From positions 124,001 to 188,000 of the forward strand of contig NZ_FNGY01000006.1 in the NCBI RefSeq assembly GCF_900103665.1: DNA of 64,000 nt, in the 5' to 3' direction. Of the stretch, positions 26,414-34,551 are shown in pieces. The translations under genes and the position numbers were made by a program. Origin of the DNA: Pedobacter steynii. Lineage in GTDB: Bacteria > Bacteroidota > Bacteroidia > Sphingobacteriales > Sphingobacteriaceae. Every line of letters begins with the position of its first letter. The first letter of the stretch is position 1. The notes below the pieces were generated by a model, which saw only the letters and a program-made list of their open reading frames with translations, was not told the origin of the DNA and did not search any database.

Positions 26414-28426
26414 TTACTTCAATAACTCTAATAGGTCGTCTACAGAAATCAGGGGGACATTTAGCTTGTTTGCCTTCTCTAATTTGGAAGGACCCATATT
26501 ATCACCCGCTACAAGGTAATTCAGCTTGGCAGAAATGCCGCTTAATATCTTGCCCCCATTGTTTTCTATCATTTCTTTGAGCTCTTCTCTACTGTAATTC
26601 TCAAAAACTCCCGAAATTACAAATGTTTTTCCAGTTAACTTGTCACTTTCCAGTGTAATTTCTTTTTCTACCACTTCGAATTGCAGTCCGTAGCCTTTTA
26701 ACAGGTCAATTTGTTGCAAATGCTCTGGTTTCCCGAAGTATTCTATGATGCTTTCTGCGATTCTCTGGCCGATTTCATCAATTGCAACCAGCTCTTCCAG
26801 ACTTGCACTGGTTAATTTGTCAATATGCTTTGTGCCTACCGCCAGTTTCCGGGCAACGGTTTCACCAACATACCTTATTCCCAATCCGAAAAGGACTTTT
26901 TCGAAAGGCATTTGCTTGGACTGCTCTATTCCTTTCAGCATGTTCTCAATAGAACGTTCTCCAAATCGGTCCAGGGTTTTCAGTTGATCAGATTTTTCAT
27001 GCAGGGTATAAAGGTCGCTGATATGGGCCACCAGACCACGCTGATAAAAAGTCTCGATCGTTTCATCTCCCAGTCCGTCGATGTTCATCGCCTTGCGGCC
27101 GATGAAATGCTGCATTTTTCCAACGATCTGCGGCGGACAAGCCTCGTCGTTAGGGCAATAGAAAGCTACTTCTCCTTCTTTTCTGATCAGGCTGGTATTA
27201 CATTCCGGGCAAAGCGTTGGGTAATTGACCTTTACTGCTCCCTCTTTACGTTTCTCCAGGTTGACATTGATGATCTTAGGAATGATTTCTCCCCCTTTTT
27301 CTACGAATACGCTGTCTCCCTCATGAAGGTCCAGTCTTTCAATTTCATTCGCATTGTGTAATGTGGCCCTTTTTACCGTTGTTCCTGCCAGCTGAACTGG
27401 TTTAAGGTTGGCTACAGGGGTAACCGCACCGGTACGTCCTACCTGGTAAGTCACCTTCTCCAGAATGGTTTCTACTTCCTGTGCTTTGTATTTATAAGAA
27501 ATGGCCCAGCGTGGGGATTTGGCGGTAAAACCTAATTCCTGTTGTTGGGCATAACTGTTCACTTTTATAACGATTCCGTCGATCTCATAGGATAATTTAA
27601 AACGGGCTTCTTCCCAGTATTGAATAAAGGCCAATACCTCATCTATACTGCTGCTGAGTTTGGTATGCTCACAAACATTGAAGCCCCATTCTTTAAGGTT
27701 CTCCAGGCTTTCCCAATGCGTTTTGAAATAGTTTTTATCGGTATTCAAAGAATAAAGGAAACAATCCAGCGGACGTTTGGCTACTTCTTTGGAATCCTGC
27801 ATTTTAACGGTCCCTGCTGCAAAATTTCTTGGATTGGCATATTGTACCTCACCCAGTTCTTCGCGCTCCTTGTTGAGGCGGTCAAAGGCTGCACGGTGCA
27901 TGAAAATTTCTCCTCTGATTTCAAAAAGAGGAGGAACCGCTTCATTTTTTAATTGATGAGGGACGTTGCGGATGGTTTTGATATTGGTGGTCACATCATC
28001 CCCTTTGCTGCCATCACCTCGGGTAACGGCTCTGACCAATTTGGAATCTTCATAAGTCAGACTGATGGAGAGACCATCAAACTTTAATTCACAAACATAT
28101 TGAAACTGGTCGCCAATGGTTTTTCTGACACGGTCGTCGAAGTCACGGAGGTCCTGTTCATTATAAGTATTACCTAAAGAAAGCATGGGCCAGCGGTGCG
28201 GAACGGTGGTGAAGTTTTTAGTGATATCGCCCCCAACTTTTAAGGTAGGGGAGTTGGGATCAGCAAATTCAGGGTGTTCTTTTTCCAGTTTATCCAACGC
28301 TGCCAACTTTTGATCAAACTCATAATCTGCAATGGTAGGCATTGCCAGAACATAATAATTGTAACTGTGTTGGTTAAGCTCCTTAACCAAGGCTTCCATT
28401 TTGTCTTTTATCTCCATAAGTGGCAT
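26414..28426 (-). CDS. ligA: NAD-dependent DNA ligase
   Basis: Seals nicks in replication and repair using NAD. Domains in order: the Ia region with YYVLAMPTIADYEFDQKL, the adenylation domain with the KxDG lysine at 115 (CELKFDGLSISL), the OB fold, a four-cysteine zinc finger (CPEC ... CPNDEACPP), helix-hairpin-helix repeats and a BRCT domain in the last ~80 residues (LTGKTFVISGVFENYSREELK). The length of 670 is standard. A second in-frame ATG (28417) is also possible as start. Confidence 0.97.
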   Translation of the reverse strand: MPLMEIKDKMEALVKELNQHSYNYYVLAMPTIADYEFDQKLAALDKLEKEHPEFADPNSPTLKVGGDITKNFTTVPHRWPMLSLGNTYNEQDLRDFDDRVRKTIGDQFQYVCELKFDGLSISLTYEDSKLVRAVTRGDGSKGDDVTTNIKTIRNVPHQLKNEAVPPLFEIRGEIFMHRAAFDRLNKEREELGEVQYANPRNFAAGTVKMQDSKEVAKRPLDCFLYSLNTDKNYFKTHWESLENLKEWGFNVCEHTKLSSSIDEVLAFIQYWEEARFKLSYEIDGIVIKVNSYAQQQELGFTAKSPRWAISYKYKAQEVETILEKVTYQVGRTGAVTPVANLKPVQLAGTTVKRATLHNANEIERLDLHEGDSVFVEKGGEIIPKIINVNLEKRKEGAVKVNYPTLCPECNTSLIRKEGEVAFYCPNDEACPPQIVGKMQHFIGRKAMNIDGLGDETIETFYQRGLVAHISDLYTLHEKSDQLKTLDRFGERSIENMLKGIEQSKQMPFEKVLFGLGIRYVGETVARKLAVGTKHIDKLTSASLEELVAIDEIGQRIAESIIEYFGKPEHLQQIDLLKGYGLQFEVVEKEITLESDKLTGKTFVISGVFENYSREELKEMIENNGGKILSGISAKLNYLVAGDNMGPSKLEKANKLNVPLISVDDLLELLK

Positions 28427-28445
28427 AAGACAAAGATAGAATAAA

Positions 28446-29129
28446 TCAGAATAAAGGAGGAAGCATACCTTCTATGCGATCGAAAATCCCCATATAATCA
28501 GGCTCAATAGCTGCTTTATATGCTTCCAGTTTTTCTGTAAGCATGGCCAGCTGGGTTTCCGTAAATGGATTTTCCCATAAGCGCATGCAGATGCGGTTCA
28601 GTGCATAGGATATGTTTTCCATCTTTTGATAACTGAAAAGATACCTGCTGGAGATGAAACGTTCTAAGAAATTAAAGAATACAGTGGTGTCCCTTAGTCC
28701 GCAATTCTTTAAAAAAGCATCCAGGGAAGCTTTATCTGATTGGCTCAGGTGTTCATAAAATGTGGGGATGTTGACTTTTCCTTTTACTGTAAGTAAATGA
28801 TCCAGGATCAGTTCCAGTCCGATGTGTGCCAGAAAAAAGGGTTTTACAGGGCTATTTTCAAAGACTGGTAAAATGAGTTGTTTTAAAGCATTGGTTTCTG
28901 TCTTGAAGAATTCCGAAGAATGGAAAATCCGGTCTACTTCCAGGTGTCTTTCCCAGCCTTTGAGCATGGACAACTGATGTTCATCCGCTTCAAAAAGATG
29001 TTTTTCTTTTAAAGGGTAGAGGTTGCTGTCCTTCTGTGCATTTTTGACCAAATCGGGCAAAATGACACCGATGACCATGTTTTCATCATAGTTGTCTCGT
29101 TCGAAATAGAAATGGGATAGAAAGTTCAT
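28446..29129 (-). CDS. AcpH-like (DUF479) protein
   Basis: A 227-residue soluble protein beginning MNFLSHFYFERDNYDENMVIGVILPDL. The start resembles E. coli AcpH (acyl carrier protein phosphodiesterase, MNFLAH...), and a conserved-looking KGWERHLEVDRIFHSSEFF follows, where AcpH has a histidine-aspartate HRRID stretch. AcpH removes the phosphopantetheine arm from ACP; whether this homologue does so is unproven. It lies 19 bases upstream of ligA and probably shares its transcript, and it is divergent from tyrS. Confidence 0.5.
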   Translation of the reverse strand: MNFLSHFYFERDNYDENMVIGVILPDLVKNAQKDSNLYPLKEKHLFEADEHQLSMLKGWERHLEVDRIFHSSEFFKTETNALKQLILPVFENSPVKPFFLAHIGLELILDHLLTVKGKVNIPTFYEHLSQSDKASLDAFLKNCGLRDTTVFFNFLERFISSRYLFSYQKMENISYALNRICMRLWENPFTETQLAMLTEKLEAYKAAIEPDYMGIFDRIEGMLPPLF

Positions 29130-29166
29130 CGCTTTAAAAGTAGCTATTTTTGTTCAGTGCTTTTCC

Positions 29167-29174
29167 TATATTTG
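29167..29174 (+). promoter_or_regulatory. Candidate -7 element for tyrS
   Basis: TATATTTG matches TAnnTTTG exactly, 18 bases before the ATG at 29193. A TTTG lies only 14 bases upstream (29149-29152), shorter than the usual -33 spacing. Confidence 0.5.
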
Positions 29175-29192
29175 CGGCAAAAGGATATAATA

Positions 29193-30479
29193 ATGACCAA
29201 TTTTGTTGAAGAATTACGCTGGAGAGGCATGTTACAGGACATCATGCCTGGTACTGAAGAAAAATTAAATGAGGGAATGACGTCCGGGTATATTGGTTTT
29301 GATCCGACTGCAGATTCACTGCATGTAGGCCACCTGACCCAGATCATGACGCTTATTCATTTTCAACGTGCAGGACATAAGCCTTATGCTCTCGTAGGTG
29401 GTGCAACAGGAATGGTTGGAGATCCTTCCGGTAAATCCGATGAAAGAAATCTTCAGACAGAGGCTATGGTAGAACATAACCTTGCAGGAATGAAGAAACA
29501 ACTTTCTAAATTCCTCAAATTTGAAGATGCCGGTAATGGAGCAGTCATGGTGAATAACAATGACTGGTTTAAAGACATGAACCTGTTTACTTTTATCAGG
29601 GATGTTGGAAAACACATTACGGTCAACTATATGATGGCTAAGGACAGTGTGAAAAGACGTTTGGATGGTGATTCCGGACTCTCTTTTACCGAATTCTGCT
29701 ATCAGTTGATTCAGGGTTTTGATTTTTATTATTTATGGAAACACCATAATTGCCTTATTCAAATGGGCGGTTCTGACCAATGGGGGAACATTGTTACCGG
29801 TACGGAACTGATCAGACGTAAAGACGCAGGTACTGCCTTTGCGATCACGACTCAATTGATTAAAAAAGCAGACGGAACTAAATTTGGCAAGACTGAAAGT
29901 GGCGCCGTTTGGTTAGATCCTGAGAAAACTTCAGCTTATAAGTTCTATCAGTTTTGGTTAAATGCTTCTGATGATGATACCAAGAAGTGGATCAGGATCT
30001 TTACGTTAAAAACGAAGGAAGAAATCGAAGCGCTGGAAACGGAGCATGATGCAGCTCCTCATTTGCGCACCCTGCAAAAAGCATTGGCAGAAGACATCAC
30101 CGTAAGGACACATTCTTTGGAAGCATTGGAGACTGCGATCAAGACTTCAGAGTTTTTATTTGGAAATGGCTCTTTAGAATTTTTCAATACTTTAACAGAG
30201 ACGCAGGTTCTGGAGATTTTTGAAGGAATTCCTCAGTTTTCTATTTCAAAAGAAGAGTTGAGCCTGGGTATTGATGCAGCCACTTTACTCGCAGAAAAAT
30301 CTTCAGTATTTCCTTCTAAAGGAGAAGCGAAGAAATTGATTCAGGGTGGTGGAGTATCGGTAAATAAAGAGAAATTAAAAGATGCTGCAGAAATCATTTC
30401 GGCGGATCATCTGTTAAATAACCAGTTTATTATCGTTCAGAAAGGAAAGAAAAACTACTTCCTGCTGATTGTAAAATAA
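29193..30479 (+). CDS. tyrS: Tyrosyl-tRNA synthetase
   Basis: Class I synthetase charging tRNA-Tyr. The HIGH-type motif is HVGH at residues 44-47, the tyrosine/tRNA-binding section includes MGGSDQWGNIVTG, and the KMSKS loop reads KFGKT (230-234). The last ~70 residues (KGEAKKLIQGGGVSVN...) are an S4 RNA-binding domain. I chose the ATG at 29193 because the upstream in-frame extension passes through the promoter. Length is 428 residues. Confidence 0.96.
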   Translation: MTNFVEELRWRGMLQDIMPGTEEKLNEGMTSGYIGFDPTADSLHVGHLTQIMTLIHFQRAGHKPYALVGGATGMVGDPSGKSDERNLQTEAMVEHNLAGMKKQLSKFLKFEDAGNGAVMVNNNDWFKDMNLFTFIRDVGKHITVNYMMAKDSVKRRLDGDSGLSFTEFCYQLIQGFDFYYLWKHHNCLIQMGGSDQWGNIVTGTELIRRKDAGTAFAITTQLIKKADGTKFGKTESGAVWLDPEKTSAYKFYQFWLNASDDDTKKWIRIFTLKTKEEIEALETEHDAAPHLRTLQKALAEDITVRTHSLEALETAIKTSEFLFGNGSLEFFNTLTETQVLEIFEGIPQFSISKEELSLGIDAATLLAEKSSVFPSKGEAKKLIQGGGVSVNKEKLKDAAEIISADHLLNNQFIIVQKGKKNYFLLIVK

Positions 30480-30495
30480 TCTTAAAGAATTAAAG

Positions 30496-30528
30496 TAAAA
30501 ATCCCGGCTATAGACCGGGATTTTTTTT
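30496..30528 (+). terminator. Intrinsic terminator after tyrS
   Basis: AAAATCCCGG pairs with CCGGGATTTT around CTATAGA, and a T run follows. On the minus strand it may also serve the LuxE-like gene. Confidence 0.9.
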
Positions 30529-30549
30529 ATGAATCATTTTTTAGGATAC

Positions 30550-31533
30550 TTATTGAACCAATAGGTTGCAGCCTCTGATATCGGCATTGTCAAAGCGGCC
30601 CAATACTTCAAAGGAACCGTCCCGGAATAAACGTCCCAGGTCTTGAGTGGCAATAAAAGAACAGGAATTTAGGTTTGCAAGGTCGATGACATTGATCCCA
30701 CCGCTACGGTTGTTGCGGAGTAGTGTTAAAGGATCATTGGTATCTCTCAGGTGGATTTTCATCCATGGCGGGCAGGCGAATATGCCTTCTCCTTTAGAAT
30801 AAGCCTGGGAAAGCAGCTCCGTCATGCCATACTCACTATGGATATCACTTACACCAAAGCCGGTTTGTAAAAGTCCGTGTAATTCCTCTCTCACCATTTC
30901 TTTTCTTTTTCCTTTCATTCCGCCGGTTTCCATCACTACAAGTTCTGGGAAATCTAGCTGATATTGCTCGATAAAATCAAGCAGAGCATAGGTCACACCA
31001 ATCAGAATGGTTTTCTGACCTGTGGCCTTCAGCTGATTTAATTTTTGATGTAATTCTTCGTGGTTATGTAAAAAATATCCGCTATCCGGATGTTTGCTGT
31101 CCCGGATCAGGGCATCCACCATATAAATTAAAGAAGAGCCGTCGCGCTCCAGGTAGGATGGAAGTAAGGCCAGGAAACAGGTGTTTTCAATCTGTCCGTA
31201 AAACTGTTCAAAAGCAAGCGTAAAACTTTGATCATAGACGGAAAGATCAGTCACCAGGTGCCTGCTTTGGACCATTCCTGTCGTCCCGGAACTGCTGAAA
31301 GTGATTTCAGTGGCCTCCTTGCTGCTTAGTATTTCATGTGTTTTAAAAAAACTGATCGGCAGGTAAGGAATCTCCATAGAGGTTTTGATTTCGGCTGGTT
31401 TAACCCTCAGGTGAGAAATGTATTCCTTATAAATGTTACAGTTTTCTGCCTGATGTCTGAATACGCTCAGGCAGCTTTCTTCAAACTGACTGTCGCTACT
31501 GATCGAAAATATTTGCTTGATTAAATCCTTCAC
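30550..31533 (-). CDS. LuxE-like acyl-protein synthetase/adenylate-forming enzyme
   Basis: A 327-residue member of the LuxE branch of the adenylate-forming (ANL) enzymes. The nucleotide loop is FSSSGTTG at about residues 79-86, and DIHSEYGMTELLSQAY is the conserved EYGMTE core motif. LuxE activates fatty acids as acyl-AMP; Bacteroidota carry stand-alone homologues of unknown substrate. It is the third gene of a minus-strand group after a penicillin-acylase-type hydrolase and a small membrane protein, 29 bases downstream of the latter. Confidence 0.75.
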   Translation of the reverse strand: MKDLIKQIFSISSDSQFEESCLSVFRHQAENCNIYKEYISHLRVKPAEIKTSMEIPYLPISFFKTHEILSSKEATEITFSSSGTTGMVQSRHLVTDLSVYDQSFTLAFEQFYGQIENTCFLALLPSYLERDGSSLIYMVDALIRDSKHPDSGYFLHNHEELHQKLNQLKATGQKTILIGVTYALLDFIEQYQLDFPELVVMETGGMKGKRKEMVREELHGLLQTGFGVSDIHSEYGMTELLSQAYSKGEGIFACPPWMKIHLRDTNDPLTLLRNNRSGGINVIDLANLNSCSFIATQDLGRLFRDGSFEVLGRFDNADIRGCNLLVQ

Positions 31534-31562
31534 CCGGCAAAAATACGCAAGAATGTTTTAGT

Positions 31563-31913
31563 TTAGGCATTGGTCTTTTTAGATAATACTGCTTTTCTGA
31601 AGTGATATCCGCAAATGCCACTGATTGCAGCAACGAAGGCACCTAACAGGGAACTGAATAGGAGTACCATCCACCAGACTTTTACGCCCAGCATTTCTGC
31701 TACCCTCGAAGCTAAAAGATGCTGATTAGGAATGCTTTTAAACAAGGCCATACCCAGCCAGAGCAGAAGGATCGCAAAGAAAGGAGACCAAAGAGAAATC
31801 TTCGCTGTTTTACCTATTAATCCGCAGGTTGCAAAAGAAATTACAACGATGACCCACCAGGGGAGCACCATTTGCAGTAAAAAGGAAGCGATAAGTATGA
31901 CTATAAAAACCAT
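31563..31913 (-). CDS. Small membrane protein of unknown function
   Basis: 116 residues with about four hydrophobic segments (residues 1-20, 22-38, 43-60, 79-102) and a short basic C-terminus. I recognise no family. It starts four bases after the acylase gene stop and is followed closely by the LuxE-like gene, so it is almost certainly co-transcribed with both. Nothing in the sequence points to a catalytic role. Confidence 0.7.
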   Translation of the reverse strand: MVFIVILIASFLLQMVLPWWVIVVISFATCGLIGKTAKISLWSPFFAILLLWLGMALFKSIPNQHLLASRVAEMLGVKVWWMVLLFSSLLGAFVAAISGICGYHFRKAVLSKKTNA

Positions 31914-31917
31914 TGTA

Positions 31918-34356
31918 TTATTTTTTGGTTATTTTTAATTGAGAAATTATTTTGGCATTAGGATCATTCGGGGATTGCATAAAGTAAAGGTCGTACAATT
32001 TTCCGCTTGCCCAGGTATCGATCATGTCATCATAGAAACGGCTTCCCGGATTTCCGGATTGTCCGCCGGGGAATACCCCATGTCCTTTAGGGTTTTTACC
32101 CAGTTCAATGACCATTCTCCAGGAAGGGCCATTACTTTCACTAAGGGCATCGATGGTCATCTTACCACCACCGATCATTAGGGTTTTAGATCCAAAACCG
32201 GGGATTTTCGCCAGGTGAGGCACATTGGTATGTTTTACATTTGCCCATTCCCATTTCTTACCGATGGCACCGTATTTTCTTTCCAGGCTGTCGCAGGAGT
32301 ATTTAAAAGCTTCGTTCACTAAGTCACTCAGCGTTTCTTTTTCCGGTGTATTGATGTTGTCTACCCATTTGGAGTTAGGTTCCTTTAAAATCAGCTGTAA
32401 AGAGCGGTCGCGGGAAGGAAAGCGCATAGGTACGGAATCAACTACAAATTCATCACTCCAGATATTGGATTGCAGTCTTTTTGTCCAGAGGTCAAAAATG
32501 CTTGCGGCCAGCGATTTGGCTTCATAATATTTGTTCCACTCTGAGGTAATTCGGAGCGCTTCTTTTTGGGTTGCATTCAGTTTGCTGTTGTCTACCAGGC
32601 CTAAAATGGCAGGCAGGATATTTTGCGCAAAAATGCTGTAAGTATCGGTTTGCATTGTCCGGATACTATCGACAGTAGCTTTAGTCATCGCAGTTAAGCG
32701 GTCATTGATTCTTTTACCACGTTCATACGGACTAAATTCCCAGTTGATATAATAGGGATAGCTGGGATCTGTGGATGACTGGTTGGCCGAGCTGACAAAA
32801 CCTCTTGGCGGATTCTTTACTGTAGGATTGTGTGCCGCAGGAATCCAGCCTTGCCAATCACTTTTAGGGTCTGTTCCATCCAGGATAAATTTACCCTGGT
32901 TTTTCCATTTTAAAGGGAATTTACCATTTGCAGTGATGGCGATGTCATTATTCGCGGATGCGAATATAAAGTTTTGCGCAGGGGCGGTATAATAAGTTAA
33001 GGCTTTGCGATAGTCATCATAATTTTTTCCCCTGTTTAAAAGGTAAAAGGTTTTGAGCTCGTTTGATTTTTCATGAGCAATCCAGCGGAGCGCATTCCCT
33101 ATGGGAACATTTCCTGCCCTGGCGTAATTTTTAGGTTTTTGAAGGTATACCACCGGACCATGATGCGTATAGAAAACGGTATCGGTTTCTGTTTTGCCTC
33201 CCCTGATCTCAATTTTCTCCAGGCGCGTACTGGTATTTTTCCATTGGTTATTGTACCAATAGCTTTTATGGGTATTGTCTTTAAACTTGATCTGATAGAA
33301 ATCCAGTACGTCTGCGGCTACATTGGTTACTCCCCAGGCAATGTTCTGGTTGAAACCGATGATAATGCCCGGAGCTCCGGGAAGAGATACACCATAAGAA
33401 TTGAGGCCTGGAGCATGCAACTGAATCTGATACCAGATGGATGGCAGGGTCAGGTCAAGGTGTGGGTCATTGGATAGAATCGGTGAACCTGAAAGGGTCT
33501 TTGATCCGGATAATGCCCAGTTATTGCTTCCGATTCCTTCTTCTTTTTGTTTGGTTTTTACCGATCCTGTCATGATTTCGGTGAATGAAGCCGGTGGCGT
33601 CGGGATGGGTAAAGGTTGGAAATCCCATTTTGTGCCTACCGGAATGATGGGGTCTTCTTTGAAAGGATAATCCGGAAACAGATCTTTAACGACCTCAGTA
33701 CCGAATTTCTTTCTGATATTGGTCATGTAAAACTCATCAGAACCCATGGCCAGAACGGCCGACATTTGTTTTAACAACAACGCGCATTTGATTGGCGTCC
33801 AGTCTTCGGGTTTAAAATCTAGTATTTTATATTCAATAGGTAATTTTGCTGCGGATAAAGAGTGGATATAAGCATTGATTCCGGCAGTATAAGCAAGAAT
33901 CATTTCTTTGGATTTGGGATCAGCCATCATTCCTTCCAACGATTTTTCTGCGCCGTAGACCATTCCCATTCGCCGTTGGTACCTGTCGACCTCTATGGCT
34001 TTTTTTCCTACTACCTCAGATAAACGTCCGGCAGCATAACGCGTTTGAAAGTCCATTTGCCATAACCGGTGCTTTGCAGTTACATAACCCTGAGCATAAT
34101 AAACATCGTGGTCATTCTGTGCGAAAATATGAGGAATCATACGATCGTCAAAAGCAATATCTACGTTGGCAATCGTTTCTTTTAAAACGAGACTTTTGCG
34201 CGCCTTTACAGAAGTATTCTCTGCGTTTTGCCAGAATCCGGTAAAAGGGTTAAGAAACTTTAGTATGGGGGGAGTGTCTCCGAATTTTGTATTCAATGCA
34301 TAAGCTAACAGTATCGGGATTACAATGCAAATCAGGGCTTTTATTTTATTCATCAT
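31918..34356 (-). CDS. Penicillin acylase family N-terminal-nucleophile hydrolase
   Basis: Periplasmic amidase precursor of 812 residues. A membrane/signal segment lies at residues 6-20 (ALICIVIPILLAYAL). The alpha part has GYVTAKHRLWQMDFQTRYAAGRL, a hallmark of the family. Autocleavage is expected before Ser277 in EEGIGS-NNWALSGSKT, giving the beta chain whose N-terminal serine is the nucleophile; SNDPHLDLTLPSIWYQ follows as usual. Family members cleave beta-lactam side chains, acyl-homoserine lactones or acyl peptides, and the substrate here is unknown. I chose the start at 34356 (a second ATG at 34353), since the longer frame lacks a signal-like start. Confidence 0.88.
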   Translation of the reverse strand: MMNKIKALICIVIPILLAYALNTKFGDTPPILKFLNPFTGFWQNAENTSVKARKSLVLKETIANVDIAFDDRMIPHIFAQNDHDVYYAQGYVTAKHRLWQMDFQTRYAAGRLSEVVGKKAIEVDRYQRRMGMVYGAEKSLEGMMADPKSKEMILAYTAGINAYIHSLSAAKLPIEYKILDFKPEDWTPIKCALLLKQMSAVLAMGSDEFYMTNIRKKFGTEVVKDLFPDYPFKEDPIIPVGTKWDFQPLPIPTPPASFTEIMTGSVKTKQKEEGIGSNNWALSGSKTLSGSPILSNDPHLDLTLPSIWYQIQLHAPGLNSYGVSLPGAPGIIIGFNQNIAWGVTNVAADVLDFYQIKFKDNTHKSYWYNNQWKNTSTRLEKIEIRGGKTETDTVFYTHHGPVVYLQKPKNYARAGNVPIGNALRWIAHEKSNELKTFYLLNRGKNYDDYRKALTYYTAPAQNFIFASANNDIAITANGKFPLKWKNQGKFILDGTDPKSDWQGWIPAAHNPTVKNPPRGFVSSANQSSTDPSYPYYINWEFSPYERGKRINDRLTAMTKATVDSIRTMQTDTYSIFAQNILPAILGLVDNSKLNATQKEALRITSEWNKYYEAKSLAASIFDLWTKRLQSNIWSDEFVVDSVPMRFPSRDRSLQLILKEPNSKWVDNINTPEKETLSDLVNEAFKYSCDSLERKYGAIGKKWEWANVKHTNVPHLAKIPGFGSKTLMIGGGKMTIDALSESNGPSWRMVIELGKNPKGHGVFPGGQSGNPGSRFYDDMIDTWASGKLYDLYFMQSPNDPNAKIISQLKITKK

Positions 34357-34487
34357 AATTGAATTAAAGGTACACTTTATCTTATCAATTAAAGCGCTCA
34401 GTTTCTGGTTTCTGCAATTTAACACAAAACTTAATTCGTTTAAAATGAAAATTAGATTTTGTCTATTAAATAGTCTACAAAATACAG

Positions 34488-34518
34488 TTTGGATAATTAA
34501 AAAATTGTATTAAATTTA
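34488..34518 (+). promoter_or_regulatory. Candidate promoter for the TonB-dependent receptor
   Basis: TTTG at 34488-34491, a 19-base spacer, and TAAATTTA at 34511-34518, which matches TAnnTTTG at seven of eight positions. The start codon is 34 bases further on. Confidence 0.5.
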
Positions 34519-34551
34519 AGATAAAATTAACCAAATATAAAATTCTTACGT

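Noticed and set aside
34357..34425. 23-residue N-terminal extension of the penicillin acylase
   Set aside because: It would place an uncharacteristic sequence before the signal-like MMNKIKALICIVIPILLAY; the inner ATG pair is the natural start.
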